From G942493275 sp942493275 (GTDB lineage Bacteria > Actinomycetota > Coriobacteriia > Anaerosomatales > PHET01), in contig OW818687.1 of assembly GCA_942493275.1 (NCBI GenBank), positions 1,550,001 to 1,614,000 on the forward strand: a stretch of DNA of 64,000 nt, written 5' to 3'. This document shows positions 8,224 through 20,000 of this stretch, piece by piece. The position numbers and the translations under genes are program-made. Position 1 is the first letter of the stretch; every line of letters begins with the position of its first letter. The notes below the pieces were generated by a model. That model was not told the origin of the DNA. It made no database searches and was given only the letters and a program-made list of their open reading frames with translations.

Positions 8224-10158
8224 TCACCTGACCCGGTTCGATATCTGAGTCTTCACGCTGTCGCTCACCACGCCGGTGCCGCCGAACACGTCCACGCGCC
8301 CTATCTCATACGCGCGTCGGGTGAGGAAGGCGGTCACTCCAGAGGGCACGCTCGTGCTCGGCGTCAGAAGCAGCGGGCTCCCGTAGTAGCCCATGGCCGC
8401 GCCGCCGCCGAGTGCGTCGGGATAGTTGGTGCCGACCGCCACGCCGAGCGTGTCGAGGTCGATCCAACCGCGCTGGAGGCCCCTTTCGATGACGGCCACG
8501 CCGGTGTCGTACCGGCTGGGACCGGCGAGGCGATCGAGGGAGGACGAGGCGTGCTGCGCGACGAAGATGTCGATCTCAACGTCATGGCTGATCGCCGACT
8601 CGCTGCCGACCACGTAGCCCTCCTCGGGATAGTACGTGTGGATGAAAGCGTAGGTCTCCGCCGGGAGAGCGTTCGTCTGCACCAGCAGGATCGGCGCGTG
8701 CGCGCCTGCTGCAACGGGACCGGCTGCGAGCGCATCGGGGAAGTTGTCGCCGCGAACGTAGAACGCGACCGGGTCGATGCCGGGAGGCGCCAGCTCGTAG
8801 ACCCGGGCTCCAACCGCCGCGGCTGTCGCGTAGCGGTTCGCCCCCGAGATTCTCTCCACGTCGAATCCGAGACCGATCAGCTGGTCGTAGACTGGGTCCG
8901 AAACCGCTGCCGTGCCGCCCACGATGTAGACCGTCGTAACGCCCAACCGCGTGAGCTCATCCCTCGTCAGCGCGTTGAGCGAACTGGGATCGGTCAGCAG
9001 GAGCGGGCCCTGCAGCAGCCGTGCGAGCGGGGTGGCGCACAGTGCGTCCGGATAGTTGGTTCCCGAGCACAGCACTGCGGTCTTCGCCGCCGAGAAGTAC
9101 TGCTTGCTCGCCTCGACGGCGGTAGCATAGCGGCTGTTGCCGGCGGTGCGGTGTGACTCGACGGGCCCGCTGACGATCTGGATGTTGTCGTCGGCCGCGC
9201 CCACGTTGATCTCGAAGGCGACCTTTCGGCCGAACATCGACGGGTCGCTCTCGTCAGCAGCGACACTTGACGCGGCCTGGGCGTCGAACCCCGAAGCCTG
9301 GTACCACAGGTCAGTGTCGCCGGCCCGGTTCTCCCACGCCTTGTTCTTGTGGAAGACGGTGGGATTTCCGTTGTCGTTTCCCACTGTGCTGTAGCTGATG
9401 TAGGAGACCGCTTTAGTCCGCAGGTCGATCGACTGCGCGTCGAGCATGCCGTCAGCGTTGGTCCGCGTGGTCATCACCGCACGGTCGCCGTGCACCTGCA
9501 GCGACATGACGTCGCGTGACGAGGGCACCGTGTACACGAGCTCGCTCGTCGCGCCTGCGATGCCTGGACGCCACATGCGGATCTGCTCCTCCGCGAGCGA
9601 CGTGACCCAGACGATGCGCCCGTTATCAACGTCGTAGTAGTCGACATCGGAGGCGCCGGGAACCGCGATGTTGCTGCTCACGCCCAAAACGCTGCACCTG
9701 AGCGAGTTGCTCGTGACGTTCTCCCATACGACGACGATGCCGTCGACGCGCGGATGGACCTCCGGCCCTGCCGAGACATCACTTGCGACCGTGGTGACCC
9801 CTTCGGTCACCGGGTCGTACATCCTGACGCTCTTGCTGCCGCCGTCGGTCTCCTCCCAGACGGCTCGGCCTCGCGACACGTCCGGAAAGCGCTGCTCCAG
9901 TGCGTCGGTGCCGCTTGCGCTGAACGCCGTGGTGTTGCTGAGGAACCGCATCATGATGTCGCTATCAGTTCCCATCAGCACGTTCTTCGCCGTCCACACT
10001 ACGGCGCCGCCGCTGAACTCCGGGTCGTACTGGTTGGTGTTGCCGCTGGCGATGGTGTCGACGCCCAGTACGCACGTCGCCGCCGTCGCGGAACTCGGCG
10101 TCAGCGCGAGCAGCATGATGAGCGCAAGAGCGAATCGGAAGGAGCTGGAGCGTTTCAT
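8224..10158 (-). CDS. Secreted propeller-like protein with three cell-wall-binding type 2 repeats
   Basis: This 644-residue protein starts with a classical signal peptide (KRSSSFRFALALIMLLAL ... SATA). Residues up to about 335 form repeated short blocks of the kind FSGGAVVWTAKN, VSRGRAVWEET and VDNGRIVWVT, suggestive of a beta-propeller. The C-terminal ~300 residues hold three CW_binding_2 repeats, each with SRYATA or SRYDTG, NYPDAL or NFPDAL, PLLLT-like and VYIVGG-like blocks. These repeats anchor proteins to the Gram-positive cell wall. The large protein at 14002 carries the same wall-binding repeats. The propeller's target is unknown. Confidence 0.85.
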   Translation of the reverse strand: MKRSSSFRFALALIMLLALTPSSATAATCVLGVDTIASGNTNQYDPEFSGGAVVWTAKNVLMGTDSDIMMRFLSNTTAFSASGTDALEQRFPDVSRGRAVWEETDGGSKSVRMYDPVTEGVTTVASDVSAGPEVHPRVDGIVVVWENVTSNSLRCSVLGVSSNIAVPGASDVDYYDVDNGRIVWVTSLAEEQIRMWRPGIAGATSELVYTVPSSRDVMSLQVHGDRAVMTTRTNADGMLDAQSIDLRTKAVSYISYSTVGNDNGNPTVFHKNKAWENRAGDTDLWYQASGFDAQAASSVAADESDPSMFGRKVAFEINVGAADDNIQIVSGPVESHRTAGNSRYATAVEASKQYFSAAKTAVLCSGTNYPDALCATPLARLLQGPLLLTDPSSLNALTRDELTRLGVTTVYIVGGTAAVSDPVYDQLIGLGFDVERISGANRYATAAAVGARVYELAPPGIDPVAFYVRGDNFPDALAAGPVAAGAHAPILLVQTNALPAETYAFIHTYYPEEGYVVGSESAISHDVEIDIFVAQHASSSLDRLAGPSRYDTGVAVIERGLQRGWIDLDTLGVAVGTNYPDALGGGAAMGYYGSPLLLTPSTSVPSGVTAFLTRRAYEIGRVDVFGGTGVVSDSVKTQISNRVR

Positions 10159-10267
10159 GACGTCCCCCCGTCACGTGAGTCTTCCTCCTTGAACTCTACC
10201 CACGTCCCAAACGAGACGAGGTCAGGCGCTGTGCGTCGCCTCGCGGGTGCGCGCTAGTATGGGGGCC

Positions 10268-11419
10268 ATGAGCACACACACCGACACCGCCCGACTCCGC
10301 GCCCTCACGGGCATCAAGTGGCGACGCTACGACGACGACGTCATCCCGGCGTGGGTCGCCGACATGGACTTCGCCACGAGCCCCGCCATAACCGCCGCGC
10401 TGCGTGAGATGGTCGACGCGAGCGACTTCGGCTACAACATGGCGTCTTTTGGTGATGCGATCCCCAAGGCGTGGGCCGCGTGGTCGTCTCGGCGGTTTGG
10501 GTGGGAGCCCGACGTCGAGCGCATCAAGGTGTTCTCGACCTCGCTGCAGGGGATCGCGGCCGCGCTGTCGGTGGGCACCGCGCCCGGCGACGGCGTGGTG
10601 CTGCTCACCCCGGTGTACCCGCCGTTCTGGGGCATGGTCACGGACTCGGGCCGCCGCATCGTCGAGTACCGTCTCGACGAGTCCGGCTGGCGCATCGACC
10701 TCGAGCGCCTTCGCGAGGCCGTGGATCCGGGCACCCGCGCGCTCATCTTGTGCAACCCGCACAACCCGAGCGGGCGTGCGTTCGACGCCACCGAACTCGC
10801 GGCGATTCTTACCGTTGCCGAGGAACGCGACCTGCTCGTCATCAGCGACGAGATCTGGCAAGACATCGTCTACCCGGGCGCCCGCCACATCCCGTTCGCC
10901 TCGCTGTGTGCCGAGGCGGCGTCCAGAACCGTCACCGTCACCGCCGCGAGCAAGAGCTTCAGCCTGGGCGGTCTCAGCTGCGCTGTCGCACACCTCGGAC
11001 ATGCGGCCGTCGCCGAGGCGATCCGCGCGCTCCCGCCGCACCTGCTGGGTGGGGTGAACGCGCTCGGAGCGCGCGCGACGCTGGAGGCGTGGACGCACGG
11101 CGAGCCGTGGCTTGCTGACACCGTCGCGACGCTGCATGCCAACCGCGACCACCTGATCGCGCGCCTGCGCGCCGAGCTACCCGAGGTCCCGGTCGACACC
11201 CCGGATGCCACCTACCTCGCGTGGCTCGACTTCCGCGCAACCTCGCTCGCCGAGGACCCCGCGGCAATACTGCTGGATCGCGGGCGGGTGGGACTGTCGG
11301 CCGGACCTGACTTCGGCGCGGCGGGAGCAGGGTACGCTCGGCTGAACTTCGCGACGCACCGCGAGGTGCTCGGCGAGATCGTCGACCGCATCGTGCGTAC
11401 GGTGCGCGAGACCGGCTAG
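10268..11419 (+). CDS. PatB/MalY-type PLP-dependent C-S lyase or aminotransferase
   Basis: The protein is 383 residues from the ATG at 10268. Fold-type I PLP signatures are IPAWVADMDFATSP near the start, NPHNPSGRAF, SDEIWQDIVY, and the PLP lysine Lys229 in AASKSFSLGG. The early VADMDF block is typical of the MalY/PatB branch, which cleaves C-S bonds of cystathionine or cysteine conjugates. Its stop overlaps the stop of the convergent ABC1 kinase gene by four bases. Confidence 0.88.
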   Translation: MSTHTDTARLRALTGIKWRRYDDDVIPAWVADMDFATSPAITAALREMVDASDFGYNMASFGDAIPKAWAAWSSRRFGWEPDVERIKVFSTSLQGIAAALSVGTAPGDGVVLLTPVYPPFWGMVTDSGRRIVEYRLDESGWRIDLERLREAVDPGTRALILCNPHNPSGRAFDATELAAILTVAEERDLLVISDEIWQDIVYPGARHIPFASLCAEAASRTVTVTAASKSFSLGGLSCAVAHLGHAAVAEAIRALPPHLLGGVNALGARATLEAWTHGEPWLADTVATLHANRDHLIARLRAELPEVPVDTPDATYLAWLDFRATSLAEDPAAILLDRGRVGLSAGPDFGAAGAGYARLNFATHREVLGEIVDRIVRTVRETG

Positions 11420-13113
11420 CCCCTCGCTCCCGGGTGCCGTCCGCGGCCGCCCATGAGCGCCGCGAGTCCCGGAACCGCCGAGGCGACCATCAACACGGTG
11501 CTCAGCGTGGGGTCGCTCTCTCTCAGCAGTGCGCCCGCGATCAGCAGCCCCGCGAACACCACTGCGCTTGCGATGCGACCGGTCGTGCGTTCGAGCTTGC
11601 GGATGCGGAACTCCAGCATCGGAGTCTGCACGTTGAGCTCGCCGCGCTCGATCTGCGTGAGCACGCGGTCTGCTCGGCCGGGAAGAGCGATGGCTGTCTG
11701 GAGGAGTTTCGTGCCCTCGGCCAGGATGGTGTCCCAGGTCGATCCGCCTTCGTCGGAGATGAGCTCGGAGGCGTAGGGTGCGATCGAGGTCCACACGTTG
11801 AACTGCGGCTCGAGCCCTGTGCACATGCCCGAGAGGATCGCGATGGTCCGGCCCAGCAGCAGCAGGTTCTCGGGCAGCTGGAAGGGCATGTCGAGCATGA
11901 GCTCTCGGAACTGCAGGCCAAAGTGCATCATCTCGGCGTGGTCGATGTTCTTCAGGTCGCCCATGCTCATCCCGCCGAAGCGGTCGAAAGCCTGCATGCT
12001 CGCCATCTCGATGAGCTTGAGGTCCGCTGAGGGCAACAGCACGTCGAGCGTCTTGAACGCTTGGATCATGCGTGCGCCGTCGCGCGTGCCGATTGCCACG
12101 AGGGCCTCGCGCAGACCCGCGCGCAGGTTCTCGGGAACGTGGCCCACCATCCCGAAGTCGATGAAGGTGAGTTGCCAGTTGGGGTTGCCGTCGGCGTCGG
12201 TGCCGGCTACCGGGGTGACGAACAGGTTGCCCGGATGCGGGTCGGCGTGGAAGAAGCCGTCCTCGAAGATCTGCTGCATGTAGGTGTCGAGCAGCACCTG
12301 CGCGACCCGGGCCCGGTCGATGCCTGCCGCAGTGATGGCCTCGTAGTCCCCGAGCTTGATCGCCGCGACGTCTTCGAGCGTGAGCGTGCGCCGCGTAGTG
12401 AGGCTCCACACAACCGCGGGCACGTGCACGCGCGGGTCATCGGCGAAGTTGAGGCCAAATGTCTCGGCGTTGGAGCCCTCGGCGAGGTAGTCGATCTCCG
12501 CGCGCGTGGTGATCGCGAACTCCTCGACCAGCCCCGGCACGTTGGCGCGGCTGCTGACCGGCTTGTAACGCTGCAGCCAGCTTCCGACGCGACGCAGGGC
12601 GGCGAGATCGACCTCGACCACCTGCTCGATGTAGGGGCGCTGCACCTTCACGACGACGTCGGTGAAGCCGAGCTCCTCGGCATCCTCCTCGCGCAGCCGC
12701 GCGCGGTGCACCTGCCCGAGGGACGCAGCAGCGAGCGGCGTCTCGTCGAACCACTCGTAGTGCGCTGAGAGCGGCTGCCCCAGCTCGGCCTCGGCAAGGG
12801 CACGAATAGCCGAGAACTCCTCGGCGGGGACCTCATCTTGGAGGCCGGCGAGCTCGTCGGTGATCTCAGGCGGCAGCACGTCAAGGCGTGCCGAGAGGAA
12901 CTGGCCCACCTTGATCATCAGGCCGCCCATGCGGATCGCGAGCGCACGGAAGCGCACGGCGATGCTCCTGCTCCGCTCGGAGCGGGTCCGGCGCGACCAG
13001 CCGCCGAGCCCGATCCGGGGGAACAGAATCTCCCACATGATGAAGCCTGCCGTCACGCGCGCGAAGAAGAATACGATGCGCCAGTATCGAGCGCGCAACT
13101 GCGACCGATTCAT
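11416..13113 (-). CDS. ABC1/AarF/UbiB-family atypical kinase
   Basis: This 565-residue protein starts at ATG 13113 behind a strong GGAGG. It has the ABC1 KxGQ motif (MIKVGQFLSAR), the Ala-rich nucleotide loop (PLAAASLGQVHRA), a catalytic DPHPGN block (FHADPHPGNLF) and the metal-binding FIDFGMVG. Two hydrophobic helices at the C-terminus (about 515-555) provide the usual membrane anchor. Family members support ubiquinone or other prenyl-lipid metabolism; the client pathway cannot be told here because no quinone genes are adjacent. Confidence 0.9.
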   Translation of the reverse strand: MNRSQLRARYWRIVFFFARVTAGFIMWEILFPRIGLGGWSRRTRSERSRSIAVRFRALAIRMGGLMIKVGQFLSARLDVLPPEITDELAGLQDEVPAEEFSAIRALAEAELGQPLSAHYEWFDETPLAAASLGQVHRARLREEDAEELGFTDVVVKVQRPYIEQVVEVDLAALRRVGSWLQRYKPVSSRANVPGLVEEFAITTRAEIDYLAEGSNAETFGLNFADDPRVHVPAVVWSLTTRRTLTLEDVAAIKLGDYEAITAAGIDRARVAQVLLDTYMQQIFEDGFFHADPHPGNLFVTPVAGTDADGNPNWQLTFIDFGMVGHVPENLRAGLREALVAIGTRDGARMIQAFKTLDVLLPSADLKLIEMASMQAFDRFGGMSMGDLKNIDHAEMMHFGLQFRELMLDMPFQLPENLLLLGRTIAILSGMCTGLEPQFNVWTSIAPYASELISDEGGSTWDTILAEGTKLLQTAIALPGRADRVLTQIERGELNVQTPMLEFRIRKLERTTGRIASAVVFAGLLIAGALLRESDPTLSTVLMVASAVPGLAALMGGRGRHPGARG

Positions 13114-13158
13114 ATGACCTCCGAGGTCGTTCGCGAGAATATGCCCGTGTGGGCCGAA

Positions 13159-13737
13159 CTAGTCCTCGGCGAGGATGGCGTAGAGCTTCTTGCGCGCGTC
13201 GGCGAGGATCTCGACGGCGGCGGCGCGCTGCTCGGGAGTACCGCTCTTGCCGAGGGAGAAGACGACCTGCACGAGCTTGCCCGCGGCCTCGCGGTACTCG
13301 CCGATACCGGAGTCGCTGCTCGCGGCCGCGGCTTCCCACGGTGCGGGCTCGGCGGTCATCTCGGCGACTGCGGCAGTGCCTTCGTCGGTGAGGCTGAAGA
13401 CCTTCTTGCCGGCGGTCTCCTCGGAAGCGATGAGGCCTTCGTCGGCGAGCAGTTGCAGGGTGGGGTAGACCGAGCCGGCGCTGGGGTTCCAGGCGCCCTC
13501 GCTACGGGCCGCCAGCTCCTGGATGATCTGGTAGCCGTGCATGGGCTGCTCAGCGAGCAGGCGCAGGATGGCGACGCGCATGTCGCCGCGGCGCATGCGG
13601 TGGGTGGCGGCGACGAAGCCGTGAAGGCCACCGGGGCCGAATCCGCCCTTGTGGCCGCCGTGGCCGCCGAAGTTCGGGTGATGGGCGCGCGCGCCGTGGC
13701 CGCAGCGACCCTCAGAACCGTGGTTGTGTCCGTGCAT
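13159..13737 (-). CDS. PadR-family transcriptional repressor with His/Gly-rich N-terminus
   Basis: This 192-residue protein has a winged-helix domain at about 50-125 with the PadR pattern ILRLLAEQPMHGYQIIQEL and GSVYPTLQLLADEGLI. A C-terminal helical dimerisation region follows. The first ~45 residues are unusual: they are full of His and Gly (MHGHNHGSEGRCGHG, HHPNFGGHGGHKGG), a composition that may bind metal. The promoter region carries two perfect palindromes, consistent with autoregulation. No transporter gene is adjacent, so the regulon is unclear. Confidence 0.88.
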   Translation of the reverse strand: MHGHNHGSEGRCGHGARAHHPNFGGHGGHKGGFGPGGLHGFVAATHRMRRGDMRVAILRLLAEQPMHGYQIIQELAARSEGAWNPSAGSVYPTLQLLADEGLIASEETAGKKVFSLTDEGTAAVAEMTAEPAPWEAAAASSDSGIGEYREAAGKLVQVVFSLGKSGTPEQRAAAVEILADARKKLYAILAED

Positions 13738-13765
13738 GGGAGACTCCTCTCGAAGTGTGATAAAG

Positions 13766-13791
13766 GCGATATATCGCTATCTATCGCGATA
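13766..13791. promoter_or_regulatory. Palindromes upstream of padR
   Basis: GCGATATATCGC (13766-13777) and TATCGCGATA (13782-13791) are perfect palindromes. They lie 29-54 bases upstream of the PadR start, and each is built from TATCGC or GCGATA half-sites. AT-rich palindromes close to their own gene are typical PadR operators. The same spacer lies upstream of the giant surface protein gene at 14002, so that gene could also be affected, but this is inference. Confidence 0.55.
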
Positions 13792-14001
13792 CAAGCAGAA
13801 AGCGTGCCGAATCGTGTGACAGCGGCTGGCGCTGAGGCTCCGACCTGCTGTCGTTTGCCTATCGTCCGAGGCTGGGAATAGCCCACTTTGTGAGACCCTC
13901 GGGGAGGATCGTCTTGGCTCTTTTTGCTGAGCCGCCGCGCGCACGCGCAAGAATAGGGTCGATCGAACACGCGCTACGGCTCCCATTGTCGGGGGGCAGT
14001 C

Positions 14002-17000
14002 ATGGGCGCTCGAGAAATCGCCGGTAGGGTTCTTCGCTGGCGGGTCCTTCTTTGCGTAGGGATCGCACTCATCACAGCGGCGGCGCTGCCTTCGGTGGCC
14101 GCCGCTGCCACGTTCTCGGTCAGTTACGAGAACCCGCCTGACTTCATGTGGGCGAACGGCTTCGCTCCCGACGCCCCGGTCACCGTGACGCTCGATGACC
14201 CCTCCACCGGGCCAGGGGTGGATCAGACCTACTTCCCGACGACCGACTCCACCGGCTTCTTCAGCCTTGGGCCGATCATCGACTTCGACGCGGGCTGGAC
14301 CATCACGATGAACGATGGCGTGACCACCAAGGAACACGTGGTCATACCCATGGGGTTCGATGAGGTCGACCCTGTCACCGACACGTGCTGGGGTTACGCC
14401 GCTCCCAACTCGACGGTCCACGTCGGCTTCGAAGACTACGACCTCGACATCGTCTACTACCGAGACGTCACCACTGACGGGACGGGCGCGTGGCAAGCGG
14501 ACTTCAGCGTGCCCGTGCTCGACGGGCTGGGGGGCAACGCCGCAGGCGATATCAAGATCACGACGGGCGTGAACCTCACTCAAAGTGACTCTGACGGCGA
14601 CGCGACTCAGACCAACGGGCAGCCCGACAACCCCCAGATATGGGTCAGCCTCAATGACGACAACATCTCGGCCCATGGCTGGATCCCGGGTTCGAACGTC
14701 GAAATATACGTCGATGATCCCGCTACGCCCGAGCCGATTGACTACTCCACCAACTTCGCAACCAACTCGCAAGGCACCTTCTGGCCGACTGGCGCACTTC
14801 CCTACGACTTCAAGGTCGGGGATGTGGTCAGCGCGGTCAGCGGCATGCAGACGACCGAGCTGACGATCGAGTTCGTCCAGATCGACGGCGTCGACCTGGA
14901 CAACGATTCCGTGTGGGGTCTCGCAGACCCCGGCGCCTCGGTGTGGGTGGATTCGAGCGTCGGCGACCATGGCGAGGCCATCGCTGACGAAACCGGTGCG
15001 TGGGTGTACTTCTCGGGCAACGACTTCGCCCAGGGCACGTTCATCACCGCGCACCGGGCCGATGAGGATATGGATCGCTCGCAGGTCAACCACGCTGTGC
15101 CCAACCCTCGCTTCGGCGTCGACCCGACCATCGATCATGTGATGGGATGGGAGTGGCCTGCCAACACTACGGTGTCGGTATACGTGGATGCGGGCTACGT
15201 GGGCAGCACCGGCACGGATGACTGGGGCAACTTCAACTTCAATTCCCTGGTCGACGTCACCGAAGGTTCGGTCGTGATGGTGACCGATGGCATTCTCGAG
15301 AAGACGACCATCGTCACCGCGCTCACGCTCACCGACGTGAACCCCGAGACGGACACGATCTCGGGTACCGCGGCCCCGGGCAGCTACGTGCACGTGTGGG
15401 TACACGGGATGAATCCCGCGCACCGGCTTGCCGCGGTCGACGGCGAAGGCAACTGGGTCGCCGACTTCTCGGTCGCCTTTGGCGAGGACATCACGCGGGA
15501 CCTCGTCCCGGGCGACAGCGGAAACGCGAACCAGGAAGACGCGGACGCCGACCAGACCGTCATCCACTGGAACCTCACCCGTCCGAACTTCGGCGTCGAT
15601 CCGGATACGGATGAGCTCTTCGGCGCCGACTGGGCGCGCGGTTCCAGCGTGACCATTTCGATCGACGATCCCGGTACGCCCGAGGAACCTGACTTCCAGA
15701 CCACAGCCGATACCGATCCCGGATGGGGCAACTTCGGCGTGTGGCTGGGGGACCAGTACGACATCCAGCCCGGCTTTAACATCACTGTGACCGACGGCGA
15801 CAAGACGGCTCTGCACACCGTTGCCGCACTGACGATCACGAGCGTCGACCCTGATGCCGACACGGTCTCAGGGACCGGACCCGTGGGCGAGTGGCTGTCG
15901 GTGTATCCGTGGGACTCGCCCACCAGCCGACAGGTCCAGGTCGACGGCGAGGGGAACTGGCTCGCCGACTTCTCGGTCGCGGGTGATGGCGAGCAGGTTG
16001 TCGACATCGTGCCCGGCGCGATGGGAGAAGCCGATTGGAATGACGCCGAGAACGACTTCACGCGCGTCATTTGGAGCGTGCCGAATCCGACGTTCGCGGT
16101 CGAGTACGACCAGGACGAGATATTCGGCGGCGACTGGGAGCGTAATGCTCAGATCTCGATAACCATCGACGATGCCTCGAACGGCGTCGGGGTGGACTTC
16201 GAGACGTCGGCGACGTCTGACGACTGGGGCAGTTTCGATTCCTGGTTCGGAGGCGAGTTCGACGTCGATGTCGGCGACACGGTCACCGTGAGCGACGGCG
16301 TGCGGCAGAAGGACCACCTGGTTCTCCACGTCGACACAACCGGCGCAGATGCGGATCTTGACCTCGTCTGGGGCTGGGCGGACCCGGGTGCAGAGGTCCG
16401 CGTCGCGGTGTACGACTACGACGTGAGCAAGACGGTCACTGCTGATGGCGGAGGCTACTGGTATGCCGACTTCGCCACCGGCGAGCCGTGGGAAACCGCG
16501 GATCTGATGCTCGGCAACACCGGTGCAAGCAACCGGATCGATGAAGACGGTGACTCGTCACAGTCGTCCTTCAGAATCGCCGCGCCAAGCTTCGCGGTGA
16601 GGCCGGAAGAGAACGCGATCAATGGTTGGGACTTCGCGCCGAACCAGGTGGCCCACATCACCATCGACGATATCTTCATGCCTGGCACGGTCGACTACGA
16701 GCAGTGGGTGCCGGTCGACGATTGGGGCGGGTTCGAGTGGTGGTGGGATCCGGCCGAGTTCCAGGTCGCTGCAGGCCAGGTGGTGACCGTTGAGTGCGAC
16801 GGTGTGACCAAGACCCACATCGTGACAGCCGTGGTAGTCACCGAGCTCAACGCAGATACCGACGTCGTCGCGGGCACGGCAGAGCCGGGCACGTGGGTGG
16901 ACGTCTACATATACGAAGGCGCTCATCGCTACGTCGAGGTGGACGGGGCCGGCAACTGGGCCGCGGACTTCACCGAGCCGGACGGCGAAGAGAACGCATT

Positions 17001-20000
17001 CGATCTCGCACCGGGCAACAACGGCGTTGCACAACAGGCCGATGAAGATGGCGACCAGACGCAGGACCAGTGGCACATCGCCAACCCGATGCTCGGGGTC
17101 GATCCCGACACTAACGAGGTGTTCGGCGGCGACTTCCAGCCGGGCGCGCTCGTGAACATCTCGATCGACGATCCGGGCACGCCTCAGTCTCCCGATTACG
17201 AAGCCGGCGTAGACGCCGACTGGGACTGGGGCAGCTTCGAGACCTTCACCGACTGGTTCGACATCCAGCCGGGCTTCGTTGTGACCGTTTCTGACGGAGT
17301 GAGCGTGCGAGAGCACGTGGTCGCGGCGATAGCGGTGACAGCCATAGATACCGAGCTCGACACGATCTCGGGCACGGGACCTGCGGGTGAGCCCGTGGTC
17401 GTCTGGTTCTGGGACGACGGCGCAACCCGCTACGTGGTGGCTGACGGCGAAGGCAACTGGACCGCCGACTTCAGTGTCGCGGGTCCCGACGAGTGGGTCG
17501 TCGACCTCCAGAAGGGCTCGAGCGGCGAGGTTCGGTGGTCGGACGGCGACGGGGATTACACGCGTCATATGTGGCACGTGCCGAACCCGAACTTCACGGT
17601 CGAGTACGGAAGTGACGCCCTCTGGGGCGGCGACTGGTTGCCGCTCTCGACGGTGACCATTCAGGTCGACGTCCCTGGCGTCGGCACTGACGTCGATTTC
17701 GAGACGACCGCCGAGGTGAGCGACTGGGGTGACTTCTGGGCCGGTCTCGAGGGTGAGTTCGACCTCGATGTCGGGCACATCGTGACCGTGACCGACGGGA
17801 CGAACACCAAACAGCACGAGGTACTGCACGTTCAGATCACGAACGTGGATGCGGATCTCGATACCGTCACCGGCACCTCCGATCCAAACGTGTGGGTGCG
17901 AGTCGAGCTTGAAGGTTGGGGCATCGGCCGTGACGTCTTCTCGGATAGCAACGGTGACTGGATGGCCGACTTCTCGGCAGGAGAACCGTGGGAGATAGCC
18001 GACATCGCGCCGGGTATTGAGGTCGGTGCGTACCGCTGGGATGAGGACGGTGACTCTTCGCGCGCGCTGTTCTACCTGGCGAACCCTTCCTTCGTGGCGA
18101 GGCCGCTGGACAACAGCATCGGCGGATGGGACTTCCCCGCGCTGGGCGAGGTCTACATCACGGTCGACGATCCGGACACTCCCGACATGCCTGACTTCGC
18201 GCAACTGCTCCAGGCAGACGAATGGGGCTCCTTCGAGACGTGGTGGGATCCGGCCGAGTTCCAACTCGAACCGGGACAGCTCGTCACCGTTGAGGCTGAC
18301 GGCATCATGAAGCAGCTCATCATCGCCCCCCTGTCGGTGACCGGGCTCGATGTGGACGCCGACATCATGACCGGGACGGCGGACCCCGACGCCTGGGTGA
18401 GCATCATGCACTGGGGCTTCGATGACTATGGAGTGCCGGCTGACGGTCTGGGTGACTGGGTGCTCAACGATATCCCGCTCCACGCGGGCTCTGAAGGCAA
18501 CGTCATGGAATGGGACCAGGACGGCGACGCCACTGAGGTCTACTGGCGCATCGCCGACCCGACGATCGCAGTCGATGTCGTCAACGGTTCGATCTGGGGC
18601 TGGGAATTCACGCCGATGGCCGACGTCACCGTGACTCTGGACGATCCGGATACGCCGGCATCGCCCGACCAGACGCTCATACGTCCCACCGACGAGGGCG
18701 GCTACTTTAACCTCGATGACGTCACCTACGAGATGCAACCTGGGCTCACCATCGGCGTCACGGATGGTTCGCTCGTCAAGGAACTTGTTGTTGTTGACCT
18801 CGCGGTGACTTCGGTCGACCCGGACACAGACATCGTGGCCGGTACCGTGTCGCCTGATTCGACCGTCTGGTGCGATGCATGGACGAAGTTCGACGGGCAG
18901 AGCCGCAGCGTGCTTTCGGCCGGGGGCCAGTGGGAGTTCGACTTCTCGCAGCCCGATGGTGACTTCGGTCCGCTCGATCTTGAGCCGAACAACGACGGCC
19001 AGGCGTACGTCGATGACGCCGATGGCGACATGACCATCGCGCCCTGGCATATACCGCGGGCGATGATCCGTGCGAATCCGGCCTACGAGGAGTTGTCTGG
19101 TAGCGATTGGCCTGCTGATGCGGAACTGATCGTGACCTACGACGACCCTGCGACGCCGGCGAATCCCGATCTCATCGAGGCAGTTCAGGCCTCACCGATA
19201 GGGGACTTCGTACTGCCGCTCGGCCCGCTGGGCGTGGACATCAAGACGGGTGACACCATCTTGGTGTCTGACGGCGAGATGCTCAAAGGGCTCACCGTTT
19301 CCACTCTCCGGGTCAACGGCATCGACGTCGGCGCCGACCTCGTGTTCGGCGAGGCGACGCCCGACAGTACGATCTGGGTCAGCATCGATGACTCGATGGC
19401 CGGACTCGACGTGCTCGCCGATGGGGCGGGCGGCTGGACCGCTGACTTCACGTGGTTCGACGCCTGGGACATCCTCTCCAGCACCACCGGTCAGGCGACC
19501 GAGCCTGACGAAGACGGCGACGAGACGGTGGTGCCGTGGAACGCGGCCGGCCCGTACTTCACCGTGATGCCCGAGTCCGACTCGATCATGGGTTGGGAAT
19601 GGGCGATGCCTGGTGTGGCAACGGTTAGCATCGACGACCCTGGGACCGTTCCGAATCCCGACTGGACGCAAGACGTGCCGACCGCCGAATGGTGGGGCAC
19701 GTTCAATCTCGATTCGATCGCATACGACATCAAACCTGGTGACGTGGTGACCGTCGACGACGGCACCACCGCGAAGACGCACACCGTGACCGACGTGCAC
19801 GTCCTTGGCGCCAACATCGCGACCGAGGTCGTCTACGGCACAGCCAGCACCGGTGACGTGGTCTACGTCGGCTACTTCAATTCGGGCTGGATGGGCTTCG
19901 TCGAGGTTCCGATCGTTGGTGGTGAGTGGGCGGCGGACTTCTCGGTGAATGATCCGCCTATCGACCTCACCCTCGGCATGTCGGGTGCGGCGAATCAGCC

